From Ereboglobus sp. PH5-10 (lineage in GTDB: Bacteria > Verrucomicrobiota > Verrucomicrobiia > Opitutales > Opitutaceae): a DNA stretch of 64,000 nucleotides. Location of the stretch: positions 124,001 to 188,000 of the forward strand of contig NZ_JAQFIP010000002.1 of assembly GCF_029504735.1 (NCBI RefSeq). The letters are read 5' to 3'. Positions 8,588 to 18,204 of the stretch are shown one piece after another. Each line of letters starts with the position of its first letter. The first letter of the stretch is position 1. Both the position numbers and the translations under genes were made by a program. The notes under the pieces were generated by a model that was not told where the DNA came from, made no database searches, and was given only the letters and a program-made list of their open reading frames with translations.

Positions 8588-11446
8588 ATGATGAAACCGC
8601 GCATTTTTTATAATTTTCCGGAAGGTGTTTTTTTAACGCTGGTTTTATTGTGCGGCGTGTGCGTTTCCGGCACCGCGCAGACATTTCGCTCGTCCGACAA
8701 GTCCCCGCCGCCGAGGGCCTCGACAACAACCCCGTCGGGAGCGCCGCGCGATTTTTCGAATCTCGCCTATGGGGACTCGCTTTCCAACAGCGGCGCGGCG
8801 GGTGACGGCGCGTATGCGGTTACGATTCCGCTCACCACCGGGGCGATGACGCAGCTCGCGCAACAATCCGCCGTCGTAGTTGCCAGTCCGGGCGCGGACA
8901 CCAATCCCGCCGGCGAGGTCATTTCCGCCACGCGCTCCAGCCTTACCATGAACGCCAATCCATGGACGCCGGTCATGGGCGAGTTTCATTATTCGCGTTA
9001 TCCGGCGGCGGAATGGCGCGACGAAATCCTCAAGATGAAATCGGGCGGCATCGACATCGTGGCGACGTATGTTTTCTGGATACACCACGAGGAAATAGAA
9101 GGGCGCTTCGATTGGAGTGGAGATCGCGACTTGCGGCGCTTCGTGCAAACATGCGGCGAGCTGGGCATGCGCGTGATGGTGCGGCTCGGCCCGTGGTGCC
9201 ACGGCGAGGTGCGCCACGGCGGGCTGCCCGACTGGCTCGTGGCGAGCGGTTGCCGGCTTCGTTCCGACGACCCGCGCTACATGGACAAGGCTCGCATTCT
9301 CTACAGCGAAATCGCCGCGCAAATCGACGGCCTGCTTTGGAAAGACGGCGGGCCGGTGATCGGCGTGCAGCTTGAGAACGAATACCGCGGCCCCGCCGAG
9401 CACCTGCTCGCGCTCAAGAAAATGGCAATCGACGCGGGCATGGTCGTGCCGCTCTACACGCGCACCGGCTGGCCCGCGCTAACGACGCCGATGCCGCCGG
9501 GCGAAATCGTGCCGCTCCACGGTGTTTACGCGGAGGGATTTTGGGATCGTGAAATCACGCCGATGCCGGGCAACTACTGGACGGGGTTCCGTTTCACGAC
9601 GCTGCGCGTTGACAGCAACATCGCGAACGAGGCGCTCGGGCGCGACAACGTCGCCGACGATCCCGATGTCGCGTCGTATCCCTACATGACTTGCGAGATA
9701 GGCGGCGGCATGATGAGCTCGTATCATCGGCGCATTCTTATAGACCCGCGCGACATTGAATCGACCACGCTCGTCAAGCTCGGCTCCGGCAGCGTGCAAC
9801 CCGGCTACTACATGTATCACGGCGGTGTGAATCCCGAGAGCGCGACCGGCGTCACGCTTCAGGAAAACCAATCCACTCGCTTCACAAACTGGAACGACCT
9901 TCCTGAAAAAAACTACGATTTCCAAGCCCCCCTCGGGCTCGGCGGCCAGGTGCGCCCGCACTACCACCTGCTGCGCCGCCAGCATTTGTTCATGCACGAT
10001 TTTGGCTATCTGCTTTCGGGGATGCCCACCGTGCTGCCCGCCAACCGCCCCGTCGGCAAGGACGACAAACGCACGCTTCGCTGGGCGATGCGCTCGAATG
10101 GCCGCTCCGGTTTCATCTTCGTCAACAACTACCAGCGCCAACAATCCATGCCGATCCATCGCGGCGTGCAATTCGCGCTCAACCTGCCCCCGCTCGAATC
10201 CGTCTCGCCGCTCCCGGGCAGCGCGGACGCCACGCGCGCCGCGGGACTGTCCGGCACCACGCCCGACGCCGCGCGCCGCGCCGCCGTCGCGCAAGCCGTG
10301 AGCAAGCGCATGGTGCCGGTCGCGCCGGTGGACATTCCCGCGGACATATCGTTTTTCTGGCCCTTCAACTTCGACCTCGGCAACGGCGCCATCCTCGCCT
10401 ACGCGACCGCGCAGCCACTCTGCTTTGCCGACACACCCGACGAAAAAGAGCGCGTCTATTTCTTCTCGGAAATCCCCGGCATTCCGCCCGAGCTTGCGTT
10501 CAACGACCTCACCGTGCGCGACGTTAGCAACGCCTCCGGGCGCCAGCGAAAAGGCGACGGCCTCGTGCGCATCACCAGCCCGAAAAGCGGCCACTCGCCC
10601 GCGATCACGCTGCGCTCTTACGACGGCAGGGCGATCAGCATCGTGATTCTTTCCTATGCCGATTCGCTCAACCTCTACAAACTCACCTGGGGCGACGAGG
10701 ACCGCGTTTTCCTCTCAAAACATCCCGTCACAATAGACACCGACGAAACGCTCCGCGTGCACACGCCCTCGCCCGATTCGGTGGACGTGCTCGTGTATCC
10801 GCGCCCCGACCCCAACGCGCCCGGCGCGAAAAATGGGACAAAGTTCGCGCGATGGCTGCTCACATTCCTGACCGGCATTCAGGCCGGCGAGGGCGTGTTC
10901 GCAAAAATCACCGTGCCCGGCGCCGCAAACCCCGCGCTCGCAAAAGTCGCCGCGCCCCGTGCCGGGAAAATACGCGACGCCGGCCCGCCTCGCGAAATCC
11001 CTCTCGGCAAATCGCCCCGACCCGTCCCCGCCGCGCCCGCGGCCGCGGATTTCGCCGCCGCGGCCGCATGGAAAATCACACTTCCCTCCGGAGTCTGGAA
11101 CAATCCGACCGAGCCAATCCTGCGCATTCACTACACCGGCGACATCGCCCGCGTGTTGCTTGACGGAAACCCAATCCTTGACGATTTCTACAACGGCCAC
11201 CCGCTCGACCTGCCGCTCGCGCGCCTCGCCGGAAAACTCGACACCGGCGCGCAACTCACCCTGGAGATATTACCGCTGCGCAAAGACGCGCCGATACTGC
11301 TCCCGAACAGCGCGTTCCCGCGCTTTGGCCCGCGCGCGTCGGTAGCCGAACTCGGCAAACTGGAAATCCTGCAAACCTTCACGCACACCCTTGTGCCATC
11401 GATCAACGACGGCACGAGCGGGAGCGAGGAGAAGGACGAGCCGTGA
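8588..11446 (+). CDS. Exported glycoside hydrolase family 35 (beta-galactosidase-like)
   Basis: About 952 residues from ATG 8588, where a signal peptide begins (MMKPRIFYNFPEG, then a hydrophobic core ending near SGTAQ). The catalytic TIM barrel shows the GH35 start GEFHYSRYPAAEW, the segment GPWCHGEVRHGGLPDWL and GGPVIGVQLENEY, whose second glutamate (E265) is the expected acid/base. E370 in YMTCEIGGG is a candidate nucleophile. Beta-sandwich domains follow. A Ser/Thr/Ala-rich stretch of about 90 residues separates the signal peptide from the barrel. The enzyme should release beta-linked galactose or a related sugar outside the cytoplasm. The frame is open upstream to 8414, but that part overlaps the permease gene. 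Confidence 0.88.
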   Translation: MMKPRIFYNFPEGVFLTLVLLCGVCVSGTAQTFRSSDKSPPPRASTTTPSGAPRDFSNLAYGDSLSNSGAAGDGAYAVTIPLTTGAMTQLAQQSAVVVASPGADTNPAGEVISATRSSLTMNANPWTPVMGEFHYSRYPAAEWRDEILKMKSGGIDIVATYVFWIHHEEIEGRFDWSGDRDLRRFVQTCGELGMRVMVRLGPWCHGEVRHGGLPDWLVASGCRLRSDDPRYMDKARILYSEIAAQIDGLLWKDGGPVIGVQLENEYRGPAEHLLALKKMAIDAGMVVPLYTRTGWPALTTPMPPGEIVPLHGVYAEGFWDREITPMPGNYWTGFRFTTLRVDSNIANEALGRDNVADDPDVASYPYMTCEIGGGMMSSYHRRILIDPRDIESTTLVKLGSGSVQPGYYMYHGGVNPESATGVTLQENQSTRFTNWNDLPEKNYDFQAPLGLGGQVRPHYHLLRRQHLFMHDFGYLLSGMPTVLPANRPVGKDDKRTLRWAMRSNGRSGFIFVNNYQRQQSMPIHRGVQFALNLPPLESVSPLPGSADATRAAGLSGTTPDAARRAAVAQAVSKRMVPVAPVDIPADISFFWPFNFDLGNGAILAYATAQPLCFADTPDEKERVYFFSEIPGIPPELAFNDLTVRDVSNASGRQRKGDGLVRITSPKSGHSPAITLRSYDGRAISIVILSYADSLNLYKLTWGDEDRVFLSKHPVTIDTDETLRVHTPSPDSVDVLVYPRPDPNAPGAKNGTKFARWLLTFLTGIQAGEGVFAKITVPGAANPALAKVAAPRAGKIRDAGPPREIPLGKSPRPVPAAPAAADFAAAAAWKITLPSGVWNNPTEPILRIHYTGDIARVLLDGNPILDDFYNGHPLDLPLARLAGKLDTGAQLTLEILPLRKDAPILLPNSAFPRFGPRASVAELGKLEILQTFTHTLVPSINDGTSGSEEKDEP

Positions 11447-11597
11447 AAATGAAGTGAGGCGGCAACGCGCGTATTGGAGCGGCGATCTCCATGCCGCCGA
11501 TTGCCGCGCCTGGATCGAAAATAATCTGCATTTTCTCCGAGGGCGGGCTTGCAGGGTATTCTAGAAAACAGCCAGTGTATCGTAATACTGCAATTTT

Positions 11598-12947
11598 ATG
11601 ACTGATGCGCAAACATCCCGGGCTTACTGGCTGCGGGCGATCTCGGGAGTGAGACGCCGCGTAAATGCCGTTGCGTGGATGGAATGGTTTGCGCCGGGCG
11701 TGTTCGCATGCGGAACACTGGCGGGGCTTTTGTTTTACGCCATGCGCCGGGTGCGAGTGGACGCGACCGGCTGGATATGGCTTGCGCTGGCGTTTGCGTT
11801 TGCGATTGCCGCGGTCATGGCGTGGCGCATTGCGCGCGGAGCTTTTTTCTCCCGTGACGACGCGCGCGCGTTTCTGGAATACCAGTTGCGCATCAACTCG
11901 GGTCTCAGCGCGGCGGAGGCGGGAATGGCAAAGTGGCCGCGGACGTCCGTGTTTTCCTCGCGGGTTTTGCGCTGGAAGCCGCAGGTTGTCCTGGGCTGGC
12001 TCGTCGCCGCGGTGGTGATGTTTGCCGCGGGTTTTTGGCTGCCGGTGCCCGCTCAAAATATGCGCGTGGTTCCCGTGGAAAAACCGCCCGCGCTCGCGCA
12101 AACCGAGGAATGGCTGAAGGACCTCGCGCAGGTCAACGCCGTCGATCCTCAATCGATTGAAAACCTGGAGTCACGGGCGCGCGAACTCGCCTCGAAACCG
12201 GCGGAGACGCAGTATTCGCACTCGTCACTTGAGGCGGCGGACGCGCTGCGCGAGCAGGCGGCGCAGGCCATGCAATCGCTTTCGCGCGAATTCGAATCCG
12301 CGGAATCGACACTTTCATCGCTGGCATCCGCCCGGAATTCACTTTCCGAAACCAATGAGTCGCTCTCCGGGGAACAACTGAAACATGCCGCCGGGCAGCT
12401 CGACAAAGCGTTGCACGGTTTGAGCGAGGGCAATCTCACCGCGAGCCAGGAATTGCGCGAGGCGCTGCAAAAACTCGACGCGTCGGCATTGCGCGAACTC
12501 ACCGCGGAGGAGGCCGCCAGGCTCGCGCAACAACTGGGCGAGGCCGGGCGCGCCGTCCGCCTCGTCATGGGCAACGAAAACAACGGGGACTCGGAGAGCA
12601 TGGCCGTGTTGCTCGCCGCGCTCGACGGCGCCGGAGGCACCCCGATGCGCATGCGCGGCACCGGCGATGTTTTACGCGGTCGCGGCGACGCGCCGCTGGA
12701 GTTTGACCGGCGCGAAAGCGACGCGGGCGGCGGCAATCTGCAAACAGTGCGCAACGACGACTATTCGCGCGCCGCTCTTGGCGACAAACTCGGCGTGCAA
12801 GTCGGCGAGCACACCGTCGATCCCAACGCGGCCCAAGGCCCCGTCAGCGCGGGCGCGATGGCGGGCGCGGCGCGGGGCGGCGAGGCCGTTTGGGTCAACA
12901 AGCTCACGCCCGCCGAGCGCGAGGCGCTCAAGGAATTCTACAAATGA
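11598..12947 (+). CDS. Membrane protein with coiled coil, first gene of the MoxR operon
   Basis: 449 residues, family not recognised. Three hydrophobic helices lie near residues 28-48, 54-74 and 132-154, followed by a long soluble part rich in Glu, Ala, Leu and Ser (about 175-330) with strong coiled-coil character, then a Gly/Asp-rich tail ending ERE-ALKEFYK. The topology recalls the DUF4175-type membrane proteins that often precede MoxR genes, but I cannot confirm homology. Its TGA overlaps the ATG of the MoxR gene. It probably belongs to the membrane complex built by the operon. Confidence 0.82.
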   Translation: MTDAQTSRAYWLRAISGVRRRVNAVAWMEWFAPGVFACGTLAGLLFYAMRRVRVDATGWIWLALAFAFAIAAVMAWRIARGAFFSRDDARAFLEYQLRINSGLSAAEAGMAKWPRTSVFSSRVLRWKPQVVLGWLVAAVVMFAAGFWLPVPAQNMRVVPVEKPPALAQTEEWLKDLAQVNAVDPQSIENLESRARELASKPAETQYSHSSLEAADALREQAAQAMQSLSREFESAESTLSSLASARNSLSETNESLSGEQLKHAAGQLDKALHGLSEGNLTASQELREALQKLDASALRELTAEEAARLAQQLGEAGRAVRLVMGNENNGDSESMAVLLAALDGAGGTPMRMRGTGDVLRGRGDAPLEFDRRESDAGGGNLQTVRNDDYSRAALGDKLGVQVGEHTVDPNAAQGPVSAGAMAGAARGGEAVWVNKLTPAEREALKEFYK

Positions 12948-13975
12948 CACCCTCAACACCCACACTTCCAAACGATGCCGAGCTCGCCTCGGCCTCGGCG
13001 TCGATCAACCGCCTGGTCATCGCGCTCGACGGCGTGCTTTACGGCCAGCACGAGCTGATCGAGCTCGTTGTCGCGGGCGTGCTCGCGCGCGGGCACATTC
13101 TGCTTGAGGGCCTGCCGGGCCTTGGCAAGACGGAGCTCGTCAAGGGGCTTGCGCGCACGCTCGGCCTCGACGCGCGCCGCGTGCAATTCACGCCCGACTT
13201 GCTGCCGGGCGACATCACGGGAAACCCGATTTTGCAGGAGGTGGACGGCAGGCGCGCGTTTGTTTTCCAGCGCGGTCCGATCTTTGCGAACATCCTGCTC
13301 GCCGACGAAATCAACCGCGCGTCACCCAAAACGCAGTCGGCGCTCCTTGAGGCGATGCAGGAGCGGCGCGTGAGCGCGGGCGGCGAAACGCACACGCTGC
13401 CCGATCCGTTTTTCGTGCTGGCAACGCAAAACCCGATCGAGCTCGAGGGCACCTACCCGCTGCCGGAGGCGCAGCTCGACCGTTTCCTTTTCAAGATCGA
13501 GGTGCGGCGCAACTCCGCCGAGGTGCTGCAGCGCATCGTGCTCAATCGCGAGATCGGCGTGGAGCCGCGCGTGGAGCCGGTGCTGGCGCGCGAGGAGTTC
13601 ACCGCGCTGCTCGGCATGGCGCGGCGTATCCACATGCCGGATACAGTCGCGAATTACATCGCGCGGATGGTGACGGCCACGCATCCGGGCGAGTCGGCGG
13701 CGTCGGCGGGCGTGCGCTATGGCGCGAGCCCGCGCGCGGCGCTCGCCCTGGCGTCGGCGGCCAAGGCGCGCGGTTTGCGGCACGGGCGGGGGCATGCGAG
13801 TTTCGAGGACGTGCAGGCGGTGGCGCGCCCCGTGCTCGCGCACCGCGTCCTGCTGGAGCACTCGGCGCGGCTCGACGGCGCGACGCCGGCGGGCGTGGTC
13901 GAAAAACTGCTCGCGGAAATACCCGCGCAGGCAAAACCGCTTCCCACTTCACTCGCCGCGGCAAAGATCAAATGA
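12944..13975 (+). CDS. MoxR-family AAA+ ATPase
   Basis: 343 residues. Walker A GLPGLGKTE lies near residue 55, Walker B LLADEINRASPKTQSALLEAM near residue 120 in part, then sensor 1 ATQNPIELEGTYPLPEAQLDRF and a C-terminal lid domain. MoxR ATPases act as chaperones for complexes containing VWA proteins, inserting metal or remodelling them. This fits the operon, which encodes DUF58 and two VWA/BatA-type proteins further on. ATG 12944 is chosen because it overlaps the preceding stop as ATGA; its own stop overlaps the next start in the same way. Confidence 0.96.
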   Translation: MTPSTPTLPNDAELASASASINRLVIALDGVLYGQHELIELVVAGVLARGHILLEGLPGLGKTELVKGLARTLGLDARRVQFTPDLLPGDITGNPILQEVDGRRAFVFQRGPIFANILLADEINRASPKTQSALLEAMQERRVSAGGETHTLPDPFFVLATQNPIELEGTYPLPEAQLDRFLFKIEVRRNSAEVLQRIVLNREIGVEPRVEPVLAREEFTALLGMARRIHMPDTVANYIARMVTATHPGESAASAGVRYGASPRAALALASAAKARGLRHGRGHASFEDVQAVARPVLAHRVLLEHSARLDGATPAGVVEKLLAEIPAQAKPLPTSLAAAKIK

Positions 13976-15687
13976 GGGCCGAACGCAATTTCAGTTTCCG
14001 CCTCGGAAAGGCCGCGCTCGCCTGTCTTTTCCTCGTTGCGCTGTTTGCGGCGGCCTTGCGCGCCGACTCCGTCACGGAGCAGGTGCCGCTTGACCCGTCG
14101 CGGAAGGCGGCGTTGAGCGTTTTGTTTCCGGTCGATGAATGGGACGGCTTTGGCTTTTTGCCGGTCATGGTGCACGCCGAGAACAAGTCGGATTCGGACT
14201 ACACGTGGCGGTTTGGGTTCACCCATGGGCTATCGCGCGGGCGGGATCGCGCGCTTTCGTTTCAGTCGGAATTCACTGTGACGGCACCGGCGCACACCTC
14301 GCGCTCGACGGTGCTTTGGGTGCCGGGAGGCCGCGCCGCGGCGGACGAGGTTTGCGTTTCGCTTTCCCTCACGGTTCAGGGGGCGGGGGTTCAGGGGCTT
14401 CGCTGGAACTCGTCGATCATGAGCGGCTGGCGCGGAAAGGGCGTGTGTTTCGCGGTCTCGCCGCAACTGGAGCGCAATTATCGCGTGAAGCACGACGAGA
14501 TAAAAAACACCAACAAGAGCGCGCCCTGCACAACCACGATGCGCGCGTCGGATTGGCCGGCGGACTGGCGCGTGTGGTCGCCGTTCACGGTCGTGGTGAT
14601 GGCCGAGGACGAGTTCACCGCGCTCGACATGGCGAGGCAGGCGGCATTGCGCGAGTGGGTTTCGCTTGGCGGGCATTTGTTTTTGAAACCGCAGGGAAGC
14701 GTGCCGGCGCGGTGGAGTTCGACCGCGAAAAAAATCCGCCATGGTCTGGGCGCCATCACAATGTCCGAGTTGCCGGCGGGCATGTATGTTATGGAGGACA
14801 GCCAGCGCCCCCTTTGGCGCGGGCAGCGCGTGCAGCCGTGGAAGTCGCTCATAAAGTTGCTTGATCTGGAGGACGCTGAGTTGATGCGGTTTTCCTCGGT
14901 CGTGTGGTGGTTAATGATCTTTTTGCTGCTTTTCGGCGTGACGATAGGCCCGGTGAATTTGTTTTTGCTGGCGCCCGAGGGAAAACGGCACCGTTTGTTT
15001 TTCACGGTGCCGGCGATTTCGATCGGCGCGTCGCTGCTGTTGATGGCGGTGATTGTGTTTAGCGACGGCTTCGGAGGGCAGGGCGTGCGGCGTTCACTGG
15101 TCGTGTTGATGCCCGGTGAAAACAAGGCCGTGGTCGCGCAACAGCAGGTGACGCGCACGGGCGTGTTGATCGGGAAGAAATTTTCGCTGGCGGACGACAC
15201 GGTGATGGGAAAGGTCGGGATTGATTCCGACGGCGACATTCCGGGGAAAAGCGCGGCGCGCGGCAATGGCGCCGCATCGGGAGACTGGTTCACGAGCCGC
15301 GCGGTGGAGAGCCATGTGTTGATGCGCGTGACGCCGACGCGCGAGCGCGTGGAGCTCGTCGCCGGCGGCAAGCCGGGCGTGGCGCCCATCGTGCAATCGA
15401 GCATGTCGGGCGTGTTGCGGGACTTCCTTTACCTGGATGAATTCGGACGCATGTGGAGGGCGGACGAGGTATCCCCGGGGCGGCGCGTGGCGCTTTCGCC
15501 GCACGATAAAAACGCGAGCGTGTTCGAGGTGTTGCATTCGTTCGTGAAGAAGGACGGGCGCGGTTATTTCCATGCCACGATGACGGGCGGCGAGCTCGGA
15601 TTGATTTCCTCACTCGACGCAATCAAGTGGACTGATGACCGGACGACCGTGATTGGTTTCGTGGAAGGAGGGGCTCGCAATGAGTGA
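13972..15687 (+). CDS. Exported/membrane protein of the MoxR operon
   Basis: 571 residues, function unknown. An N-terminal signal sequence (LGKAALACLFLVALFAAALRA) precedes a beta-rich periplasmic part of about 270 residues. Two membrane helices follow near residues 305-330 and 342-365 (VVWWLMIFLLLFGVTIGPVN, and SIGASLLLMAVIVF), then a soluble C-terminal part of about 200 residues. The layout, with an exposed beta domain and two helices, is common to proteins encoded next to MoxR/DUF58 genes. ATGA overlap with the MoxR gene upstream and an 8-base overlap with the ABC ATPase downstream tie its expression to the complex. Confidence 0.8.
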   Translation: MRAERNFSFRLGKAALACLFLVALFAAALRADSVTEQVPLDPSRKAALSVLFPVDEWDGFGFLPVMVHAENKSDSDYTWRFGFTHGLSRGRDRALSFQSEFTVTAPAHTSRSTVLWVPGGRAAADEVCVSLSLTVQGAGVQGLRWNSSIMSGWRGKGVCFAVSPQLERNYRVKHDEIKNTNKSAPCTTTMRASDWPADWRVWSPFTVVVMAEDEFTALDMARQAALREWVSLGGHLFLKPQGSVPARWSSTAKKIRHGLGAITMSELPAGMYVMEDSQRPLWRGQRVQPWKSLIKLLDLEDAELMRFSSVVWWLMIFLLLFGVTIGPVNLFLLAPEGKRHRLFFTVPAISIGASLLLMAVIVFSDGFGGQGVRRSLVVLMPGENKAVVAQQQVTRTGVLIGKKFSLADDTVMGKVGIDSDGDIPGKSAARGNGAASGDWFTSRAVESHVLMRVTPTRERVELVAGGKPGVAPIVQSSMSGVLRDFLYLDEFGRMWRADEVSPGRRVALSPHDKNASVFEVLHSFVKKDGRGYFHATMTGGELGLISSLDAIKWTDDRTTVIGFVEGGARNE

Positions 15688-16666
15688 TCCGATTGTGAAA
15701 GTGCGCGGGCTTGAGCGGGCGTTCGGCAGGGTGCGCGCCGTGGACGGCATTTCGTTCGACCTGGCGCGCGGGCAGGTCGTGGGGCTGATCGGCGCGAATG
15801 GCGCGGGCAAGACGACGGCAATGCGCATCATGGCCACGCTCGACATGCCTGACTCGGGGGCGGTGACGATCGGCGGTGTTGACATCGTTGATTATCCGAC
15901 GCGCGTGCGCCGACACATCGGCTGGATGCCCGACCACATCACGCCCTACTCGGACACGACGGTGGGCGACTATCTCGATTTCTTCGGACGCGCGCACGGC
16001 TTTGCCGGCGCGGAACTGGCGCGGCGTGTCGATGAGGTGCGCGATTTCACGGACCTTGTTTCGCTGAATGACAGGCCGACGACGGGGCTTTCAAAAGGGC
16101 AGTCGCAGCGTCTCTGCCTCGCGCGCACGCTGCTCAACAACCCGGAGTTTCTCATCCTCGACGAACCCGCCGCCGGACTCGACCCGAAGGCGCGCCTGGA
16201 GTTCAAGAACCTCGTGCGCGTGCTGCGCGAACGGGGCAAGACGCTGCTCATCAGTTCGCACATTTTGTCGGAGCTCGGCGAGATGTGCGATTCGCTCATC
16301 TTCATGGACGCGGGACGGCTCGTGCACCACGGCGACACGGACAGCCTGCAACGGCGCGACGCGCGCACGGGCATTGTGTTTGAGATTGAAACACTCGGGC
16401 CGGCGGCGGCGTTGCTAGACTGGCTCGCGGTGCGCCCGGGGTGGCGCGTGGTCGAGCAATTGCGCGACGGCGCGCGCGCCGAGTTCGCAAGCGGCGAGCC
16501 CGGCGCCGTCGCGGCGGAGTTGCGCCGGATGTCGGCGGATTTGCAGATCGTGGAATTTAGGAGGCAGGAGCGCAGGCTCGAGGAGGCGTTCGTGGAAATG
16601 TTGCGAGCCGGAAACGGAGCCCCGCCGCCGCTGCCCTTTGCGGGAAACGGAGGTGATGCGCAATGA
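15680..16666 (+). CDS. ABC transporter ATP-binding protein in the MoxR operon
   Basis: 328 residues. Walker A GANGAGKTT near residue 41, signature LSKGQSQR (a variant of LSGGQ), Walker B FLILDEPAAGLDP and the switch segment LLISSHILSELGEM. The C-terminal region resembles ABC-2 exporters of the gliding-motility or NatA type. A good ribosome-binding site, GAAGGAGGGG, precedes ATG 15680, which lies inside the end of the upstream gene. The next gene is its permease. Finding an ABC-2 transporter inside a MoxR/DUF58/VWA operon suggests export or membrane remodelling tied to the VWA complex, but the substrate is unknown. Confidence 0.93.
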   Translation: MSDPIVKVRGLERAFGRVRAVDGISFDLARGQVVGLIGANGAGKTTAMRIMATLDMPDSGAVTIGGVDIVDYPTRVRRHIGWMPDHITPYSDTTVGDYLDFFGRAHGFAGAELARRVDEVRDFTDLVSLNDRPTTGLSKGQSQRLCLARTLLNNPEFLILDEPAAGLDPKARLEFKNLVRVLRERGKTLLISSHILSELGEMCDSLIFMDAGRLVHHGDTDSLQRRDARTGIVFEIETLGPAAALLDWLAVRPGWRVVEQLRDGARAEFASGEPGAVAAELRRMSADLQIVEFRRQERRLEEAFVEMLRAGNGAPPPLPFAGNGGDAQ

Positions 16667-18204
16667 GCGGGACCGCAAACCAGGCCGGACAGACGGCTGA
16701 AACAAAACCGAAATTCGACTTCCCGACATGGCTGCCGCCGATGCTCGTGAAGGAGCTTCGCCAGGGGCTGCGCACGCGCGCCTTCGTGCTCAGCCTGATC
16801 GGGCTGCACACGGCGCTGGTGCTCGCCTTCGGATGGGCGCTTGTCATGCAGATATTCGACAGGAGCGCGGGGCTGAACATGGCAAACAACTTTTTCTGGA
16901 TGCTGACGTTTGTGATACTCGTGTTTGTGATGCCGCTGCGCGCGCTTGGCGGACTGCGCTCGGAAATCGACGCGCGCAACATCGACCTGCTCATGCTCAC
17001 GCAGCTGACCTCGTGGCGCATCGTGTTCGGAAAATGGACATCGCTTGTCACGCAGACCGCGCTGCTGCTGGTCACGCTGCTGCCCTATGGCGTGATTCGC
17101 TACTTTTTCGGGAGCGTGGACTTGATCCAGGACATGGTCACGTTTGCGTGGCTGTTCGCCTTCAGCAGCATGGCGACGGCGCTGTTGCTGTGGGTGTCGG
17201 GGCTGCATCGATTTCTTCGGGTGCTGTTGGTCGTGGTCGTGCTGATAATTTTCAACGGCATGCTCGGATCGTCGTTTTTCGGAATGTTGCGCTACGGCTT
17301 TGGCGGCAGCAGGGGTATGTTTTCGGGGCTCCACGCGGGTCCCGTTGCCATCCAGTTGTGCCTGCTTTTCGACATGGCGATATTTCTCGTGTTTTGCCTC
17401 GTGCAGGCGGTGCGGCGAATCGCGCCGCCCTCGGAAAACCACTCGATGGCCACGCGCCTGATTTCGCTGGCGCCGCTTTTGCCGCTGCCGCTGCTCATGC
17501 TCATGCGCCATGCGAGCCGCGGCGTGCGCGACGCGATGGAGATGCAGTCGGTGCTGGCGCTGGTTGTGTTCATGCTGGTGTGCGTGCTGGAACTGGCATC
17601 GATGGAGCTGCCGATGGCCGTCCAGGTGAGGCAACTTTACGGCAAGGGCGGTGCGGTGCGCCGGTTCCTCGCCAGGATATTCCTGCCGGGCTGGTCGAGC
17701 GCGGCGCAATTCACGTTTGCCGGATTGTGCCTGTTTGGCGCGCTGGTGCTCGCAAGCGCGTTTCCCGACGAGTTTCGACAGGCGCGGTTTTTGCGCGTGC
17801 TCGCGCTTGTGTGGGTGGCGGTGGTGACCCCCGCGGCGCTGCTCTCGCTATTCCTGCGCCGCGTGAGAATTTTTCCGCTGATCATCTACGGGCTGATCCA
17901 AAGCGGAATCGGGCTTCTGTGCATTTTCGCCGCGTTCGTCATTCACGAGACACAGGCGTCGGGAAACATAAGCCGCACGATTGACAACCTGTTTCGCGTG
18001 ATGCCGGTGACCGGTTTTTGGTTCGAGCTCGGCTACATGACGCGACGCCATGGCGACTGGAGCACGATGGTCACGGGACTGCAGTTTCTCGTTTTTGTGG
18101 CGGCGGCATGTTTTGCGTGGTGGTGCAGCAGGCCGTTTTTCCAGGCGCTGAAATCGGGCGTGCAAAGCATCAAGCCGGAACCCGAAAAGGACGATGACAA
18201 ATGA
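16663..18204 (+). CDS. ABC-2 type permease in the MoxR operon
   Basis: 513-residue multi-spanning membrane protein with about 12 hydrophobic segments; the first begins near residue 42 after a cytoplasmic VKELRQGLRTRAF motif typical of ABC-2 permeases that face an ATPase. A short soluble C-terminus ends in EKDDDK. Start overlaps the ATPase stop (ATGA), and its stop overlaps the DUF58 start (ATGA). It should form the membrane half of the transporter with the preceding ATPase. Confidence 0.9.
   Translation: MSGTANQAGQTAETKPKFDFPTWLPPMLVKELRQGLRTRAFVLSLIGLHTALVLAFGWALVMQIFDRSAGLNMANNFFWMLTFVILVFVMPLRALGGLRSEIDARNIDLLMLTQLTSWRIVFGKWTSLVTQTALLLVTLLPYGVIRYFFGSVDLIQDMVTFAWLFAFSSMATALLLWVSGLHRFLRVLLVVVVLIIFNGMLGSSFFGMLRYGFGGSRGMFSGLHAGPVAIQLCLLFDMAIFLVFCLVQAVRRIAPPSENHSMATRLISLAPLLPLPLLMLMRHASRGVRDAMEMQSVLALVVFMLVCVLELASMELPMAVQVRQLYGKGGAVRRFLARIFLPGWSSAAQFTFAGLCLFGALVLASAFPDEFRQARFLRVLALVWVAVVTPAALLSLFLRRVRIFPLIIYGLIQSGIGLLCIFAAFVIHETQASGNISRTIDNLFRVMPVTGFWFELGYMTRRHGDWSTMVTGLQFLVFVAAACFAWWCSRPFFQALKSGVQSIKPEPEKDDDK

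Noticed and set aside
11565-11582. CAGT...ACTG dyad before the first MoxR-operon gene, considered as an operator
   Set aside because: Only the outer four bases pair; the inner positions mismatch, so it is not above chance.
15970-17709. 579-residue minus-strand reading frame over the ABC permease and ATPase genes
   Set aside because: Rich in Arg, His and Gln with no recognisable domain; it is the complement of two well-supported genes in GC-rich sequence.
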